Assembly: GCF_050433505.1 (NCBI RefSeq)
Contig: NZ_JBNPXC010000002.1
Coordinates: forward strand, 682,001 to 746,000
DNA length: 64,000 bases
Source: Methanobacterium_D oryzae
GTDB lineage: Archaea; Methanobacteriota; Methanobacteria; Methanobacteriales; Methanobacteriaceae
Direction of reading: 5' to 3'
Shown here: piece by piece, positions 8,648-17,305 of the stretch
Layout: every line of letters starts with the position of its first letter
How positions within the stretch are numbered: position 1 is the stretch's first letter
Translations under genes and position numbers: made by a program
Notes under the pieces: model-generated
What the model saw: only the letters and a program-made list of their open reading frames with translations
Told to the model about the DNA's origin: nothing
Databases searched by the model: none

Positions 8648-9696
8648 ATTATCTCCTTAATTTTATTGGTTAAATAAGTATTGTCTTTTGGAATTTCTAA
8701 TTTATAGATGTTTAAATCATTGCTTAAGCATAAATTATCTTTTAAATTTTGTTTATAAAGTATCCATTGTTTAGCAAATCTACTTTCGGGAAAAATATAA
8801 GAATATTCTATTATGTATTTCATGAAATTAATTAAATCCATTTTTTGATTTAAAACTAAATAATTAATTAATTCATCCTTATCAATTTTCTCTAATTTGA
8901 ATTCATCATGGGGAACAAGAACAAAAATATTTTCTAAATTAGTTTTATTAACTATTTTATCTTTAAAAATATTTTTTACATTTACTTTAGTAAATATCTT
9001 GATATAACCTCCAGTAATTTTATAAATAATTTTTTTAAACTCAAAATTTAATTTATCTTTAAAAGTAAGTGTTCCACTAACATTTTTACTTAAGTTATAA
9101 GTAAAAATTGATAATGGCGTTAAAAAGCTCATAACCTTACCTTTCTTAAGAAGTACAAAATTATCGCCCAAAAAATTAAAATTTTCTTCCATTAAATTTA
9201 ATGCAATTGTCGTTTTTCCTGCCCCACCTCTAGCTGCAAATATATTTCCTTTATTTTCTTTACTTATACCTGAAGCATGAATCATAGAAAACCCTTTTTC
9301 ATTAAGTTTATAAAAAATCATATAGTCAATAATAAAACCTACCATTGATCTATATCCCATAAAGTTAGATGATATTTTAATGTTTGCTCTTTTAGATTCG
9401 AAACCCGAAATTTCGAATTGCCATTTTGTAAATTTGTAAGTATCTTTTTTGCAATAAAAATAATCTTTTTTAATATAAAAGTTATCATCAATAATTAAAC
9501 ATTCATTATTTTCAGGGACAAAATTTCCTAAATAAACAACAAAATCGATATCATCTTTATCTACATTTTTTATTTTAAAATTCTCATATTGTTCATGGAT
9601 TTTATTAAATTTCCACTTGAATTTTTTTTCATGAATAATTTTAAAATTAACTATTCCATGAACAGTATAAAATTTCTCAATATGATCATTTCTCAT
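8644..9696 (-). CDS. HPr-kinase-like protein, intact P-loop
   Basis: 350 residues, a paralogue of the 6714-7778 protein. The N-terminal domain carries YIKKDYFYCKKDTYKFTKWQ; the kinase core has FSMIHASGISKENKGN, Walker A AARGGAGKTTIALNL and a Walker B/catalytic-acid-like FNFLGDNFVLL. Bacterial HprK phosphorylates Ser on HPr; stand-alone HprK-like cores are common in natural-product and polysaccharide loci. The gene starts one base after the Alg13-like gene and overlaps the methyltransferase by 4 bases, so it belongs to the glycan operon. Its target is not known; the tandem arrangement with a degenerate twin suggests a heteromer. Confidence 0.7.
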   Translation of the reverse strand: MRNDHIEKFYTVHGIVNFKIIHEKKFKWKFNKIHEQYENFKIKNVDKDDIDFVVYLGNFVPENNECLIIDDNFYIKKDYFYCKKDTYKFTKWQFEISGFESKRANIKISSNFMGYRSMVGFIIDYMIFYKLNEKGFSMIHASGISKENKGNIFAARGGAGKTTIALNLMEENFNFLGDNFVLLKKGKVMSFLTPLSIFTYNLSKNVSGTLTFKDKLNFEFKKIIYKITGGYIKIFTKVNVKNIFKDKIVNKTNLENIFVLVPHDEFKLEKIDKDELINYLVLNQKMDLINFMKYIIEYSYIFPESRFAKQWILYKQNLKDNLCLSNDLNIYKLEIPKDNTYLTNKIKEII

Positions 9697-9697
9697 A

Positions 9698-10177
9698 TTA
9701 ATTCCTCAAACTTTTGATATATTCTTTTAAGTTAAAAATCAAAGTATTATCTTGTTCTAACTCCAAATCTAAATCCCATAATTCCTTTTTCAATAAATAA
9801 CTCAAAATTTCTTTAGGATTATCAATAATAATCGCTTTTTTTTCTTCTTTTATTTTTGAAACAAACTCAACTTGATGATTATCATAATGTTCATTATATT
9901 GTTTTAATCGGGGTACCACCAAAAGAGGCTTTTTTTGAATAATACCCGCAATCACTGAACCTACACCCCCATGGGAAATAATAACTCTAGCTTTTTCATA
10001 TAATCTGTCCATTTCTTTTCTCGATAAATAATTGTAAAAAGTAGTATTTTCAGGTACGAAATCCGAACATCCGGTTTGCATTATAACTTCTTCATTAATT
10101 TCAGTGGCTATCTTATCCATAGCAATTAATAACCTGTCAAATTTATAAGAGGACATACCTACAGTGACAAATATCAT
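9698..10177 (-). CDS. Alg13-like glycosyltransferase subunit (PssE/EpsF type)
   Basis: 159 residues. It opens MIFVTVGMSSYKFDRLLIAM and contains VIISHGGVGSVIAGIIQKKP and VVPRLKQYNEHYDNHQVEFV. These are the nucleotide-sugar-binding half motifs of GT28/Alg13 proteins (SH.G.GS at the UDP-sugar site, 'R..y.eH...HQ'). With the Alg14-like partner encoded directly upstream (4-base overlap) it should form a membrane-associated transferase, the Alg14 subunit providing the acceptor site. In bacterial exopolysaccharide loci the pair adds the second sugar to a polyprenyl-linked primer. Confidence 0.85.
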   Translation of the reverse strand: MIFVTVGMSSYKFDRLLIAMDKIATEINEEVIMQTGCSDFVPENTTFYNYLSRKEMDRLYEKARVIISHGGVGSVIAGIIQKKPLLVVPRLKQYNEHYDNHQVEFVSKIKEEKKAIIIDNPKEILSYLLKKELWDLDLELEQDNTLIFNLKEYIKSLRN

Positions 10178-10659
10178 ATTATTTTACCCCAATATTTCGA
10201 TTTTTTGTATTTATACGTTAAACTTTTCCATTGTACCAAAAAAAGATCTGATATAGGGTATACTAACCTTCCAGTCATAGAAAGTTCTTGAATCCTGGTA
10301 AGACTTTCAACATATATAATTTTTATTTTAAATAATTTAGCTAAATAAGATAAAGTTAATGTAGCTTGACCTCCAGTGCTTACAACAACATTAGGACTTT
10401 CTTTGATTAATATATTTAAACAAGGCCAAATAAGATAAAAATAATAAATTCCTATTAAAAAAAAATGAATATTAATCCCAAGAATTTTACGCTCTTTTGG
10501 ACCATTAGGAATAAAATATACTTTTGAAATATCACGGAGGTCAATTGTTGATTTTTCTTTAACAGTGACAAAGAAAATTTCTTCTTCTTTAAATGCATCT
10601 AAAATCCTTAGCAATTCACTTAAATGCCCTCCTTCAGCTGATGTCAAACATATTTTCAT
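10174..10659 (-). CDS. Alg14-like glycosyltransferase membrane subunit
   Basis: 161 residues from the ATG at 10659, chosen because GGGAG lies 9 bases upstream; an ATG at 10668 sits almost on that site. Motifs: MKICLTSAEGGHLSELLRIL at the N-terminus (Alg14/PssD 'GGH..e.l.L'), a membrane helix (IHFFLIGIYYFYLIWPCLNI), and VVSTGGQATLTLSYLAKLFK with YVESLTRIQELSMTGRLVYP. It recruits the Alg13-like catalytic subunit to the cytoplasmic membrane face. Clearly paired with 9698-10177. Confidence 0.85.
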   Translation of the reverse strand: MKICLTSAEGGHLSELLRILDAFKEEEIFFVTVKEKSTIDLRDISKVYFIPNGPKERKILGINIHFFLIGIYYFYLIWPCLNILIKESPNVVVSTGGQATLTLSYLAKLFKIKIIYVESLTRIQELSMTGRLVYPISDLFLVQWKSLTYKYKKSKYWGKII

Positions 10660-10698
10660 TAAAACCATCTCCCAATAATTAAAGCTATACTGAATACA

Positions 10699-11838
10699 CT
10701 AATTTAATAAAGAAAAGTATATTTTCTCTATGTTTTTTGTTATTACACTCCAATCATATTTCGTAATTTCTTTTTTAGCATTTTTACTTAATTTCAGTTT
10801 TAGTTTATCATCTATTAGAATTTTATATATTGCATCCTCTAAACCTTTTAAATCATGGACAACATAACCAATTTTATTATTAATTCCACAGATATAGTCT
10901 CCATTATTTGTAGTAATAATAGGAATTCCACAAGCCATTGACTCTAAAAAGGTCAATGGAAATCCATAAAATAAAGGAGTTACAAATATATCCGCATCTA
11001 CATAAGCAGATAACTTATTTTTACCAAAAATAGGACCAGTAAATAAAACTTTATCCGTAATTTCTAATTCATTGCATAATTTCTTTAAATGAGATAAATG
11101 TCCATCATCCGGACCTACAATAACTAAATTAATATTAGACAATTTAGATAACTCTGAAAATGCTCTAATAAGAATATCTAAACCTTTGCTTTCATGTATT
11201 CTACCTAAATATAACAATATTTTTTCATCTTTTAATCCATATAATTCTCTAAATTTACCTTTATTTGGAAGTTTAATATAGTCCTTTAAATTTATCCCAT
11301 TAGGTACAATTTCGATATTTTCTGGAGATGCACCTTTCTCAATACATTTTTGTTTTTCAGTTTCGTTAAGTGCTAATATTTTATCACAAGAACTAATTAT
11401 CATTTTACTAAAAAATAAGTCAAAAATTATTTTCATAGATCTTTGACTAATATCTGAAGTTATAGAACCATGGGGCTCCAATATACAAGGTATGTTTCTT
11501 TTTCTTGCAAAATAAACTGCCATAACTGTTATTAAAGTTCTAAAATCATGTATATGTATGACATCATAATTTTCCATATTTTTCCACATATAATAATACA
11601 TTTTAATTGGTAAAAATAGCCTAAATTTCCATGCCAGTACATTACTAATATTTCTAAAATAATATACATTATTTAAGTTATTAACTTTAATTCTAGCTTT
11701 CTTATCAGCATCAGTCGTATATACTGTAACCTCATGACCATTCTCAGTTAATATAGTTGATATATGATATACCACTTCAACAATGCCTCCAAATGATATA
11801 GCAGGATAATAAACAGGAGTGATCTGAAGAATTTTCAA
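10699..11838 (-). CDS. glycosyltransferase family 4 (GT-B)
   Basis: 379 residues. N-terminal acceptor domain: MKILQITPVYYPAISFGGIV and DVIHIHDFRTLITV. C-terminal GT1/GT4 donor domain: ILLYLGRIHESKGLDILIRA, and FVTPLFYGFPLTFLESMACG with the EX7E-like end, then IPIITTNNGD. It likely transfers a sugar from a nucleotide donor to the growing lipid-linked glycan in the cytoplasm. One base separates it from the radical SAM gene upstream. Donor and linkage cannot be read from the sequence. Confidence 0.85.
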   Translation of the reverse strand: MKILQITPVYYPAISFGGIVEVVYHISTILTENGHEVTVYTTDADKKARIKVNNLNNVYYFRNISNVLAWKFRLFLPIKMYYYMWKNMENYDVIHIHDFRTLITVMAVYFARKRNIPCILEPHGSITSDISQRSMKIIFDLFFSKMIISSCDKILALNETEKQKCIEKGASPENIEIVPNGINLKDYIKLPNKGKFRELYGLKDEKILLYLGRIHESKGLDILIRAFSELSKLSNINLVIVGPDDGHLSHLKKLCNELEITDKVLFTGPIFGKNKLSAYVDADIFVTPLFYGFPLTFLESMACGIPIITTNNGDYICGINNKIGYVVHDLKGLEDAIYKILIDDKLKLKLSKNAKKEITKYDWSVITKNIEKIYFSLLN

Positions 11839-11839
11839 T

Positions 11840-13285
11840 TTATCTCACCATATAACTTAAATACATCCTTGCTGAAGTAATCAGGCTTTTGAGTTCATGT
11901 AGTCCATTTTTACCCATAACATTCTTCATGGCAATTGGAACATATGAAACATTCAAATAATATCCTTTCAATGCTGTATCAACATAAGATGTGATTTCTT
12001 CAGAATTTAAATGAGGATATGAAATTATACACTTCTGAAATCCAAATTTGTCCAAAGATTCTTCCAAATCATCATTTAAAAGGTATCCTCCATCTTTACA
12101 ATACCTATAAAAATCAGTTCCTGGCATTGGAGTAGCTACTGCTATTTGTAAAAGATCAGGTTTTAATTCTTTAATAAAACTGATGGTTTGTTCTGCTGTT
12201 TCTTTTGTTTCTCCTGGAAAACCTATTACAAAATCAGCGAGTATTTTTAAGCCTGCTTTTTTAGCATTTAAAGTAAATTCCCTTAACTGGTTAACGGTGG
12301 TTCCTTTTTTAATGTTTTTAAGTATTTCATCATTTCCAGACTCATAACCCACATCTAATAGTCGGCATCCTACATCTTTCATTATTTTCATTGTTTCATA
12401 ATCCAAATCTGCTCTACTTTGACAGCTCCATCTTATTTTTATTTTTCTCGATTTTAATTCATTACAAAATGAGATTAATCTATTTTTGTCTATTGTAAAT
12501 GAATCATCTTCAATAAATATCTCTTTAACTTCAGGTAATTCATTTTTTATATATTCAAATTCATCCACAACATTTTTAACACTTCTAACTCTGTAATCTC
12601 TGCCCATTAATGTTTCTGGCCAAGAACAGAATGTACATAGATTTGGGCATCCTCTTCCTGTAAATATTTGAACCATAGGGTAAAAAGAATGGCTTAAGAA
12701 GTAATCTTTAATGTTTAGATGTTTTTTATAAACTTCAGAAACAAAAGGGATTTCATCTAAAAATTCTGAAGTTGTAGGTTTTCTATCATCATTATGGAAT
12801 ATTTTTCCTTCTTTTTTATAGGATATTCCCTTTACTCCATCAAAACCTGCGTTATTTTCCAGAGATTCTGCAATTTCTTTAAGTGTAGATTCAAATTCAA
12901 ATCTTGCTACAATATCAATGCCTTTTTCAATAATTTCTTCAGGGAATTGAGATGCTGGCGGCCCTACCAATACAGTTAATGTATTTATTTCCTCTTTTAT
13001 TCTATTTGCAAAATTAATATCGTTATTTAAACTTGAAAAATTACTATCTATAACTACTAAGTCCGGATTAAAACTAGTTACATCTTCTAATGTCTGTTTA
13101 TAATCCCATTCTCTTGCTATAGCATCAATTAATTTGATTTCGTGACTCTCTTTTTCTAAAAATCCTGCAGCATATGAAAGCCAAAGAGGATAATATAGAG
13201 TTTTACCTCTTGCCGCTACGCCTTGCCATCTTCCACATCTAACAAAGTTCTTCAGAAATGGAGGGTTCAATAAATATATTTTCAT
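11840..13285 (-). CDS. B12-binding-type radical SAM protein (HpnJ-like)
   Basis: 481 residues from the ATG at 13285, preceded by GGTGAAACT. Residues ~1-145 form a cobalamin-binding-like Rossmann domain (MKIYLLNPPFL, LKEIAESLENN), though the DxHxxG cobalt-ligand motif is not seen. The radical SAM core begins with FTGRGCPNLCTFCSWPETLM, where the three Cys at about 213-220 bind the 4Fe-4S cluster, followed by IFIEDDSFTIDKNR and ADFVIGFPGETKETAEQT. This layout resembles HpnJ-like enzymes of sugar/hopanoid metabolism and B12 radical SAM methylases. The start overlaps the GT4 gene upstream by ~47 bases. It may modify a sugar, lipid carrier or peptide; the substrate is unknown. Confidence 0.75.
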   Translation of the reverse strand: MKIYLLNPPFLKNFVRCGRWQGVAARGKTLYYPLWLSYAAGFLEKESHEIKLIDAIAREWDYKQTLEDVTSFNPDLVVIDSNFSSLNNDINFANRIKEEINTLTVLVGPPASQFPEEIIEKGIDIVARFEFESTLKEIAESLENNAGFDGVKGISYKKEGKIFHNDDRKPTTSEFLDEIPFVSEVYKKHLNIKDYFLSHSFYPMVQIFTGRGCPNLCTFCSWPETLMGRDYRVRSVKNVVDEFEYIKNELPEVKEIFIEDDSFTIDKNRLISFCNELKSRKIKIRWSCQSRADLDYETMKIMKDVGCRLLDVGYESGNDEILKNIKKGTTVNQLREFTLNAKKAGLKILADFVIGFPGETKETAEQTISFIKELKPDLLQIAVATPMPGTDFYRYCKDGGYLLNDDLEESLDKFGFQKCIISYPHLNSEEITSYVDTALKGYYLNVSYVPIAMKNVMGKNGLHELKSLITSARMYLSYMVR

Positions 13286-14429
13286 TAGTTTCACCGTAAG
13301 CTACTGTTTCTAATAGATTATCTAATTTTAATGTTATTTTTTCCCAAGAATATTCTTCAGAAATTTTTCGCCCCTGTTTTCCGAGTGTATTTCTTAGTTT
13401 TTTGTCTTCATAAAGTAAATTGATTTTTTCCAGATATTCAGCTTCATTTGTAGCATATAAAACAACAGAACCTGCTATTTTTTTAATTGCAGGTATTGGT
13501 GTGGATATTACTGGTTTTTCACATGCCATATATTCAAATAATTTAAGAGGCAGAGCATTTTGGGATATTCCATTTTGTGCAAATGGAATCAGACATATAT
13601 CCATAGCTGATATGTATTTTGGTACCTGGGAATAGGGTACTGTCCCTGCAAATATTACTCTATCAGAAATTCCATACTTTTCAGCTAATTCTATATTTTC
13701 CTTGTATCTACCTTCCTTACCTACTACTAATAACTTAATTTCTTTATTAAGATATCTTAAAATTTTAAATACAGGTTCCAAATCTACCCATTCTCTTAAT
13801 ACTCCTACATATCCAATAATAAAATTTTCAATACCTAATTTTTCTTTCATTTTATTATATGGCTTGAAATTATCCGTATTGACACCATTAGGTATTATTT
13901 TAATCTTATTTGATGGAATATTGCAAGTAGTTTCAAGTGATTCAGTTGTTAAAGTGACATATTCAGAGTTGTTTATATTCTTTCTGAGATAAATATCACC
14001 TAATAGACCTCCAAAAAATCTTAAAGGCATTGGAATTTGTGGGGAGTTTCTAATCATTGCAGGTAAATCATCAGCCAAATCAAAAACTGTTTTAATATGA
14101 TTTGAGAATTTATATCCACTTATTAATGTATTATAATTATAATGAATATCAAAGTTCTTTTTGGATATTTTACTTAACTGCTTAGTAAAAGACAGTTCTT
14201 GTATAATAGGCGCGATTTTTTTATCTGTAATATAATGATAATTAATATTTTCAAATATATCATTAAAATCAGCAGAATATTCCTCATGATTATCTTGTTT
14301 TCCTTTCCAGTAATCATTTATACTTAAAACAGTTATATTATGTTTTTTAGAAAGGTATTTAATTAATTCATGAGGCCTATTATGTTGAGACTTTTTTAGA
14401 TCAACTATTGATGTCATTAGTATTTCCAT
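13239..14429 (-). CDS. glycosyltransferase family 4 (GT-B)
   Basis: 396 residues. N-terminal half: MEILMTSIVDLKKSQHNRPH, IKTVFDLADDLPAMI. Donor half: NFIIGYVGVLREWVDLEPVF, VIFAGTVPYSQVPKYISAMD, and LPLKLFEYMACEKPVISTPI with the conserved Glu residues. First gene of the minus-strand glycan operon. Upstream, 14430-14653 is non-coding and AT-rich, with TATA-like runs about 30-60 bases before the ATG. Likely an early transferase of the lipid-linked glycan. Confidence 0.85.
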   Translation of the reverse strand: MEILMTSIVDLKKSQHNRPHELIKYLSKKHNITVLSINDYWKGKQDNHEEYSADFNDIFENINYHYITDKKIAPIIQELSFTKQLSKISKKNFDIHYNYNTLISGYKFSNHIKTVFDLADDLPAMIRNSPQIPMPLRFFGGLLGDIYLRKNINNSEYVTLTTESLETTCNIPSNKIKIIPNGVNTDNFKPYNKMKEKLGIENFIIGYVGVLREWVDLEPVFKILRYLNKEIKLLVVGKEGRYKENIELAEKYGISDRVIFAGTVPYSQVPKYISAMDICLIPFAQNGISQNALPLKLFEYMACEKPVISTPIPAIKKIAGSVVLYATNEAEYLEKINLLYEDKKLRNTLGKQGRKISEEYSWEKITLKLDNLLETVAYGETNENIFIEPSISEELC

Positions 14430-14653
14430 TATATCAACACACTAATTAAACACTCAGAAAGTATTTATTTTCATATTTATTAAACAATTTTAATATTATA
14501 TTGATTAATACAGTTAATTTGTAAATGTACTATACAATTAAACCTTATATACCTTGTTATTAAATAAAATGGCTTTCTTATTAATATACTACCTCTTAAT
14601 GTAATAATAATTAGCTGAGTATGCTAAATAGGGCAAATTTATTTAATAATTAG

Positions 14654-15778
14654 TTATATTGAATCTTTACCATATCGCTTTAATAACAAAATAGGACGAA
14701 TTAAGTAATATAACAAAAATAAAAATTCAGGTAAAGGTACCTCCTTAAAATCAGCATATGTAGGTTTTGTTAAACCATTAATACAATCTTTGACACTATC
14801 AAATCTATTTTCTCTTTTCCTTAAATCTAAAAAGAATTTTTCAAATAGATTTATTGATTTATTTTGTTCAAAAAGTCTTTTTTTAATTTGAAATGAAAAT
14901 TTTTTAACATAATGATTTGAATTCAAACAGTATAAAATTTCATCAGGAAGCTCTAAATCAAAAAAAATTCTCGCTAAAGAAAGATTGATCAATAATATCC
15001 TTTTTAAACCTAATTTTTCTGCTTTTTTTAGGGTTTCCAACAGATCAATGTTTCCATTGGATATAAATTCTGAAATGTCACATATCCATGACAAACTACT
15101 CCAGTCATGTTTTGCAGAATGTATGCATAATATTAAAAGCTGATTAACTGGAGAAAATGTTTTAATTTTGAAAATATTAAAATCAAAAGTATTCAATTTA
15201 TTAGATAAATTATTTGAATCTGAAAATGAAAAGAAATTACCTTCAAATTTCCATTTAACCTCAATTATAATGCCAATATTCTTATTTATAAATTGATATT
15301 CTGGTTCTAATTTCATATAAAAAGAATCTTCAATTTTTATGGGATTATATAACTCATATCCTTGTGAGATTATGATATTCTTAGCATTTAAAACATCTGA
15401 TTTATCTATAAAAATATCCAGATCTCTAAATTCTCGCAGTCCAATATTCCCATAAGCCATTGAAGCCAAAACAGGCCCCTTATACGGAATCGCAGTTATA
15501 CCCTCAGATTCCAGCAAATTAAGAACTTTAATTAATTCTCCTGTTAACATCAGATTTTTACAGACATTAGCGTTGAAACTATCCTTAAGTTCTTTTAGAG
15601 TATCCTCATGAACTAGTTTAGGACAGATTGCATTAAGATTATAATATAAAAGGGGCTTTAACCTATGCCTTGATGCAATATCAAGTAAATGTTGCCAATC
15701 GAACTTATCATCAATTAAAGATATTATTTTTTCTTTAATTCCTTCATTAACTTTTGTTCTAGCACAGCAGAGCAACAA
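14654..15778 (-). CDS. nucleotidyltransferase-family protein (NTP_transf_5-like), lasso cluster N protein
   Basis: 374 residues if it begins at the TTG at 15778. Signature: ITAIPYKGPVLASMAYGNIG followed by LREFRDLDIFIDK, the KG..LA..yGd.glR...DiDi pattern of the uncharacterised nucleotidyltransferase family that accompanies lasso-peptide kinases (for example in pseudomycoidin-type clusters). The reading frame stays open and family-like upstream (FKLRSEDELLLCCARTKVN), so the true start is probably further up. The only candidates there are ATT (15824-15826) or CTG (15818-15820, 8 bases after GGAG), both non-canonical. It may add a nucleotide or sugar to a phosphorylated peptide; that is inference. 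Confidence 0.7.
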   Translation of the reverse strand: MLLCCARTKVNEGIKEKIISLIDDKFDWQHLLDIASRHRLKPLLYYNLNAICPKLVHEDTLKELKDSFNANVCKNLMLTGELIKVLNLLESEGITAIPYKGPVLASMAYGNIGLREFRDLDIFIDKSDVLNAKNIIISQGYELYNPIKIEDSFYMKLEPEYQFINKNIGIIIEVKWKFEGNFFSFSDSNNLSNKLNTFDFNIFKIKTFSPVNQLLILCIHSAKHDWSSLSWICDISEFISNGNIDLLETLKKAEKLGLKRILLINLSLARIFFDLELPDEILYCLNSNHYVKKFSFQIKKRLFEQNKSINLFEKFFLDLRKRENRFDSVKDCINGLTKPTYADFKEVPLPEFLFLLYYLIRPILLLKRYGKDSI

Positions 15779-15946
15779 CTCGTCTTCTGAGCGTAATTTG
15801 AAATGATTATCATTTTGCAGTTGAATCTCTCCAAGGAATAAACTTCAATACATTTAAACAGTAAATTATTTAACTATTTGAATTATATTAGTTTATACTA
15901 ATTAAAACTATATTTTATATTACTTTAGGCATAAAGGATGATAAAT

Positions 15947-16360
15947 ATGTATAAAAAAGTCTTGATTATTTTTTTAATCTTCATTATGATTGGAATATCC
16001 GGCTGTACAATAGATAAAGGAGTGCAGCAGACCTGGGGAGAAAAAGAAATTTCCCTTAATAAAATCATTATTTTAAATAATACTACATCCGATTATTATG
16101 AAGTTAATGGAATTTCATATTATTACATAGAAGGATATATACAAAATAATAATGCTCATGATGCATTTATGGTTAAAATGAAAGCTACAGCATATGATAA
16201 AGAAGGAAATATAGTTGCAGAAACTGATAATGTTTATCTTGAACTAAAAACTATACCTGCGGGTGAACAATCATATTTCTTTTTTGAATTTACTGACAAA
16301 AATACTGAGATTGTAAGATATGATATTAAATTAGTTGATGCTAAAGCAACAGCTGGATGA
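15947..16360 (+). CDS. small lipoprotein
   Basis: 137 residues from the ATG at 15947; the upstream in-frame ATG at 15938 touches the AAAGGATGAT ribosome site. Signal peptide KKVLIIFLIFIMIGISGC ends in the lipobox GISGC, so the Cys is probably lipidated. The mature part is one beta-sandwich (YYYIEGYIQNNNAHDAFMVK, AYDKEGNIVAE, IPAGEQSYFFFEF) of the FxLYD/DUF4352-like type. It faces the opposite way inside the lasso cluster, convergent with the kinase gene; a role in immunity or export is possible but unsupported. Its leader ends GGCATAAAGGATGA, similar to the shared surface-gene leader. Confidence 0.7.
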   Translation: MYKKVLIIFLIFIMIGISGCTIDKGVQQTWGEKEISLNKIIILNNTTSDYYEVNGISYYYIEGYIQNNNAHDAFMVKMKATAYDKEGNIVAETDNVYLELKTIPAGEQSYFFFEFTDKNTEIVRYDIKLVDAKATAG

Positions 16361-16376
16361 AAACTTTAAATTAAAT

Positions 16377-17255
16377 TTAATAAGATCTAATTAAAATATC
16401 ATTTTCAACCATATTCACTAATTTTGAAAGGTCATGGATATCTTTTTTAATTTTTAGACTTTTAATATTGATATTTTTAAAAAGATGCGAGCATTGTTTT
16501 AAATTTGTGGACTGATCATTACTTTGGAAAAAATCACTGCATCGAGAATTGCTTATTAAGGCTAATAATGCCTTTTGAAAACTTAAATTATGAATACAAG
16601 ATTTAAAACCATTTTCAAGAACATATATACTTTTTAGGGGTACTGGATCAGGAGAAAATCCATTTTTTACTTCTTCAAATTTTTTTATTGATAATAGAGG
16701 CCTTTTAGAGCTATTATACGGTGAATTCTTAAATTCATTAGAAATTCTTAAATAAGAAAACCCCGGCCAAATCATTGGTCGATTATTTTCATCAAATTGA
16801 ACTGCAATCACATCATCAGTCACTACTGGATAATTTCTTAGATAAAAAGACCATGCTAATGTTGATTTTCCAAGGCCAGAATTTCCTAAAAATGCAATTG
16901 CATGATTATTTATTTTAACTGCACTTCCATGTAGTATCAAAAATCCTCTTTGAAATAAAAGTAGTGCCAAACCAGTTCCCATAATAAATTCTCTAAGTGA
17001 ATTTTCATCAATATTATCTAGAGGATCAATTATTATAGATAACCCATTATGGATTCTTATAATTCCTAAATCATTAAAAAAGAAATATATATCTTTTTCA
17101 TTAACAATAAAAACTTCATTATTCTTTCTGTGAAATTTATTTTTACCAAAGCGTATGCTCACATCTTTAATTTGTAATCCATGATTTAGCTCTGGAAATT
17201 CAATTTCTGAACATATGTTTAAGCCATAAGCACTGTAAAAATTTTTATTTAACAT
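16377..17255 (-). CDS. HPr-kinase-like protein, predicted lasso-peptide kinase (K)
   Basis: 292 residues from the ATG at 17255; a GTG two codons earlier is possible. The HprK C-terminal core is clear: RGFLILHGSAVKINNHAIAF, Walker A LGNSGLGKSTLAW near residue 125, YPVVTDDVIAVQFD and RPMIWPGFSYLRI. The N-terminal ~100 residues form a beta domain as in lasso kinases. Family knowledge: ThcoK/PadeK-type HprK homologues phosphorylate the C-terminal Ser of lasso precursors. The predicted precursor directly upstream (51 bases) ends in Ser. It therefore most likely phosphorylates that Ser before maturation; this is inference from context. Distinct from the two HprK-like paralogues at 6714 and 8644. 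Confidence 0.75.
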   Translation of the reverse strand: MLNKNFYSAYGLNICSEIEFPELNHGLQIKDVSIRFGKNKFHRKNNEVFIVNEKDIYFFFNDLGIIRIHNGLSIIIDPLDNIDENSLREFIMGTGLALLLFQRGFLILHGSAVKINNHAIAFLGNSGLGKSTLAWSFYLRNYPVVTDDVIAVQFDENNRPMIWPGFSYLRISNEFKNSPYNSSKRPLLSIKKFEEVKNGFSPDPVPLKSIYVLENGFKSCIHNLSFQKALLALISNSRCSDFFQSNDQSTNLKQCSHLFKNINIKSLKIKKDIHDLSKLVNMVENDILIRSY

Positions 17256-17305
17256 AATCACATTTAATTAATTCATAAATAAAAAATAAAGATGAATTTA
17301 AAAAG

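Noticed and set aside
12794..12979. Plus-strand 61-codon frame inside the radical SAM gene
   Set aside because: Antisense shadow of a well-supported gene; no ribosome site and low-complexity, Phe-rich product.
14430..14653. Search for a second lasso precursor between the glycan operon and the nucleotidyltransferase
   Set aside because: Minus-strand ATG frames here stop within a few codons and none carries a YxxPxL leader motif.
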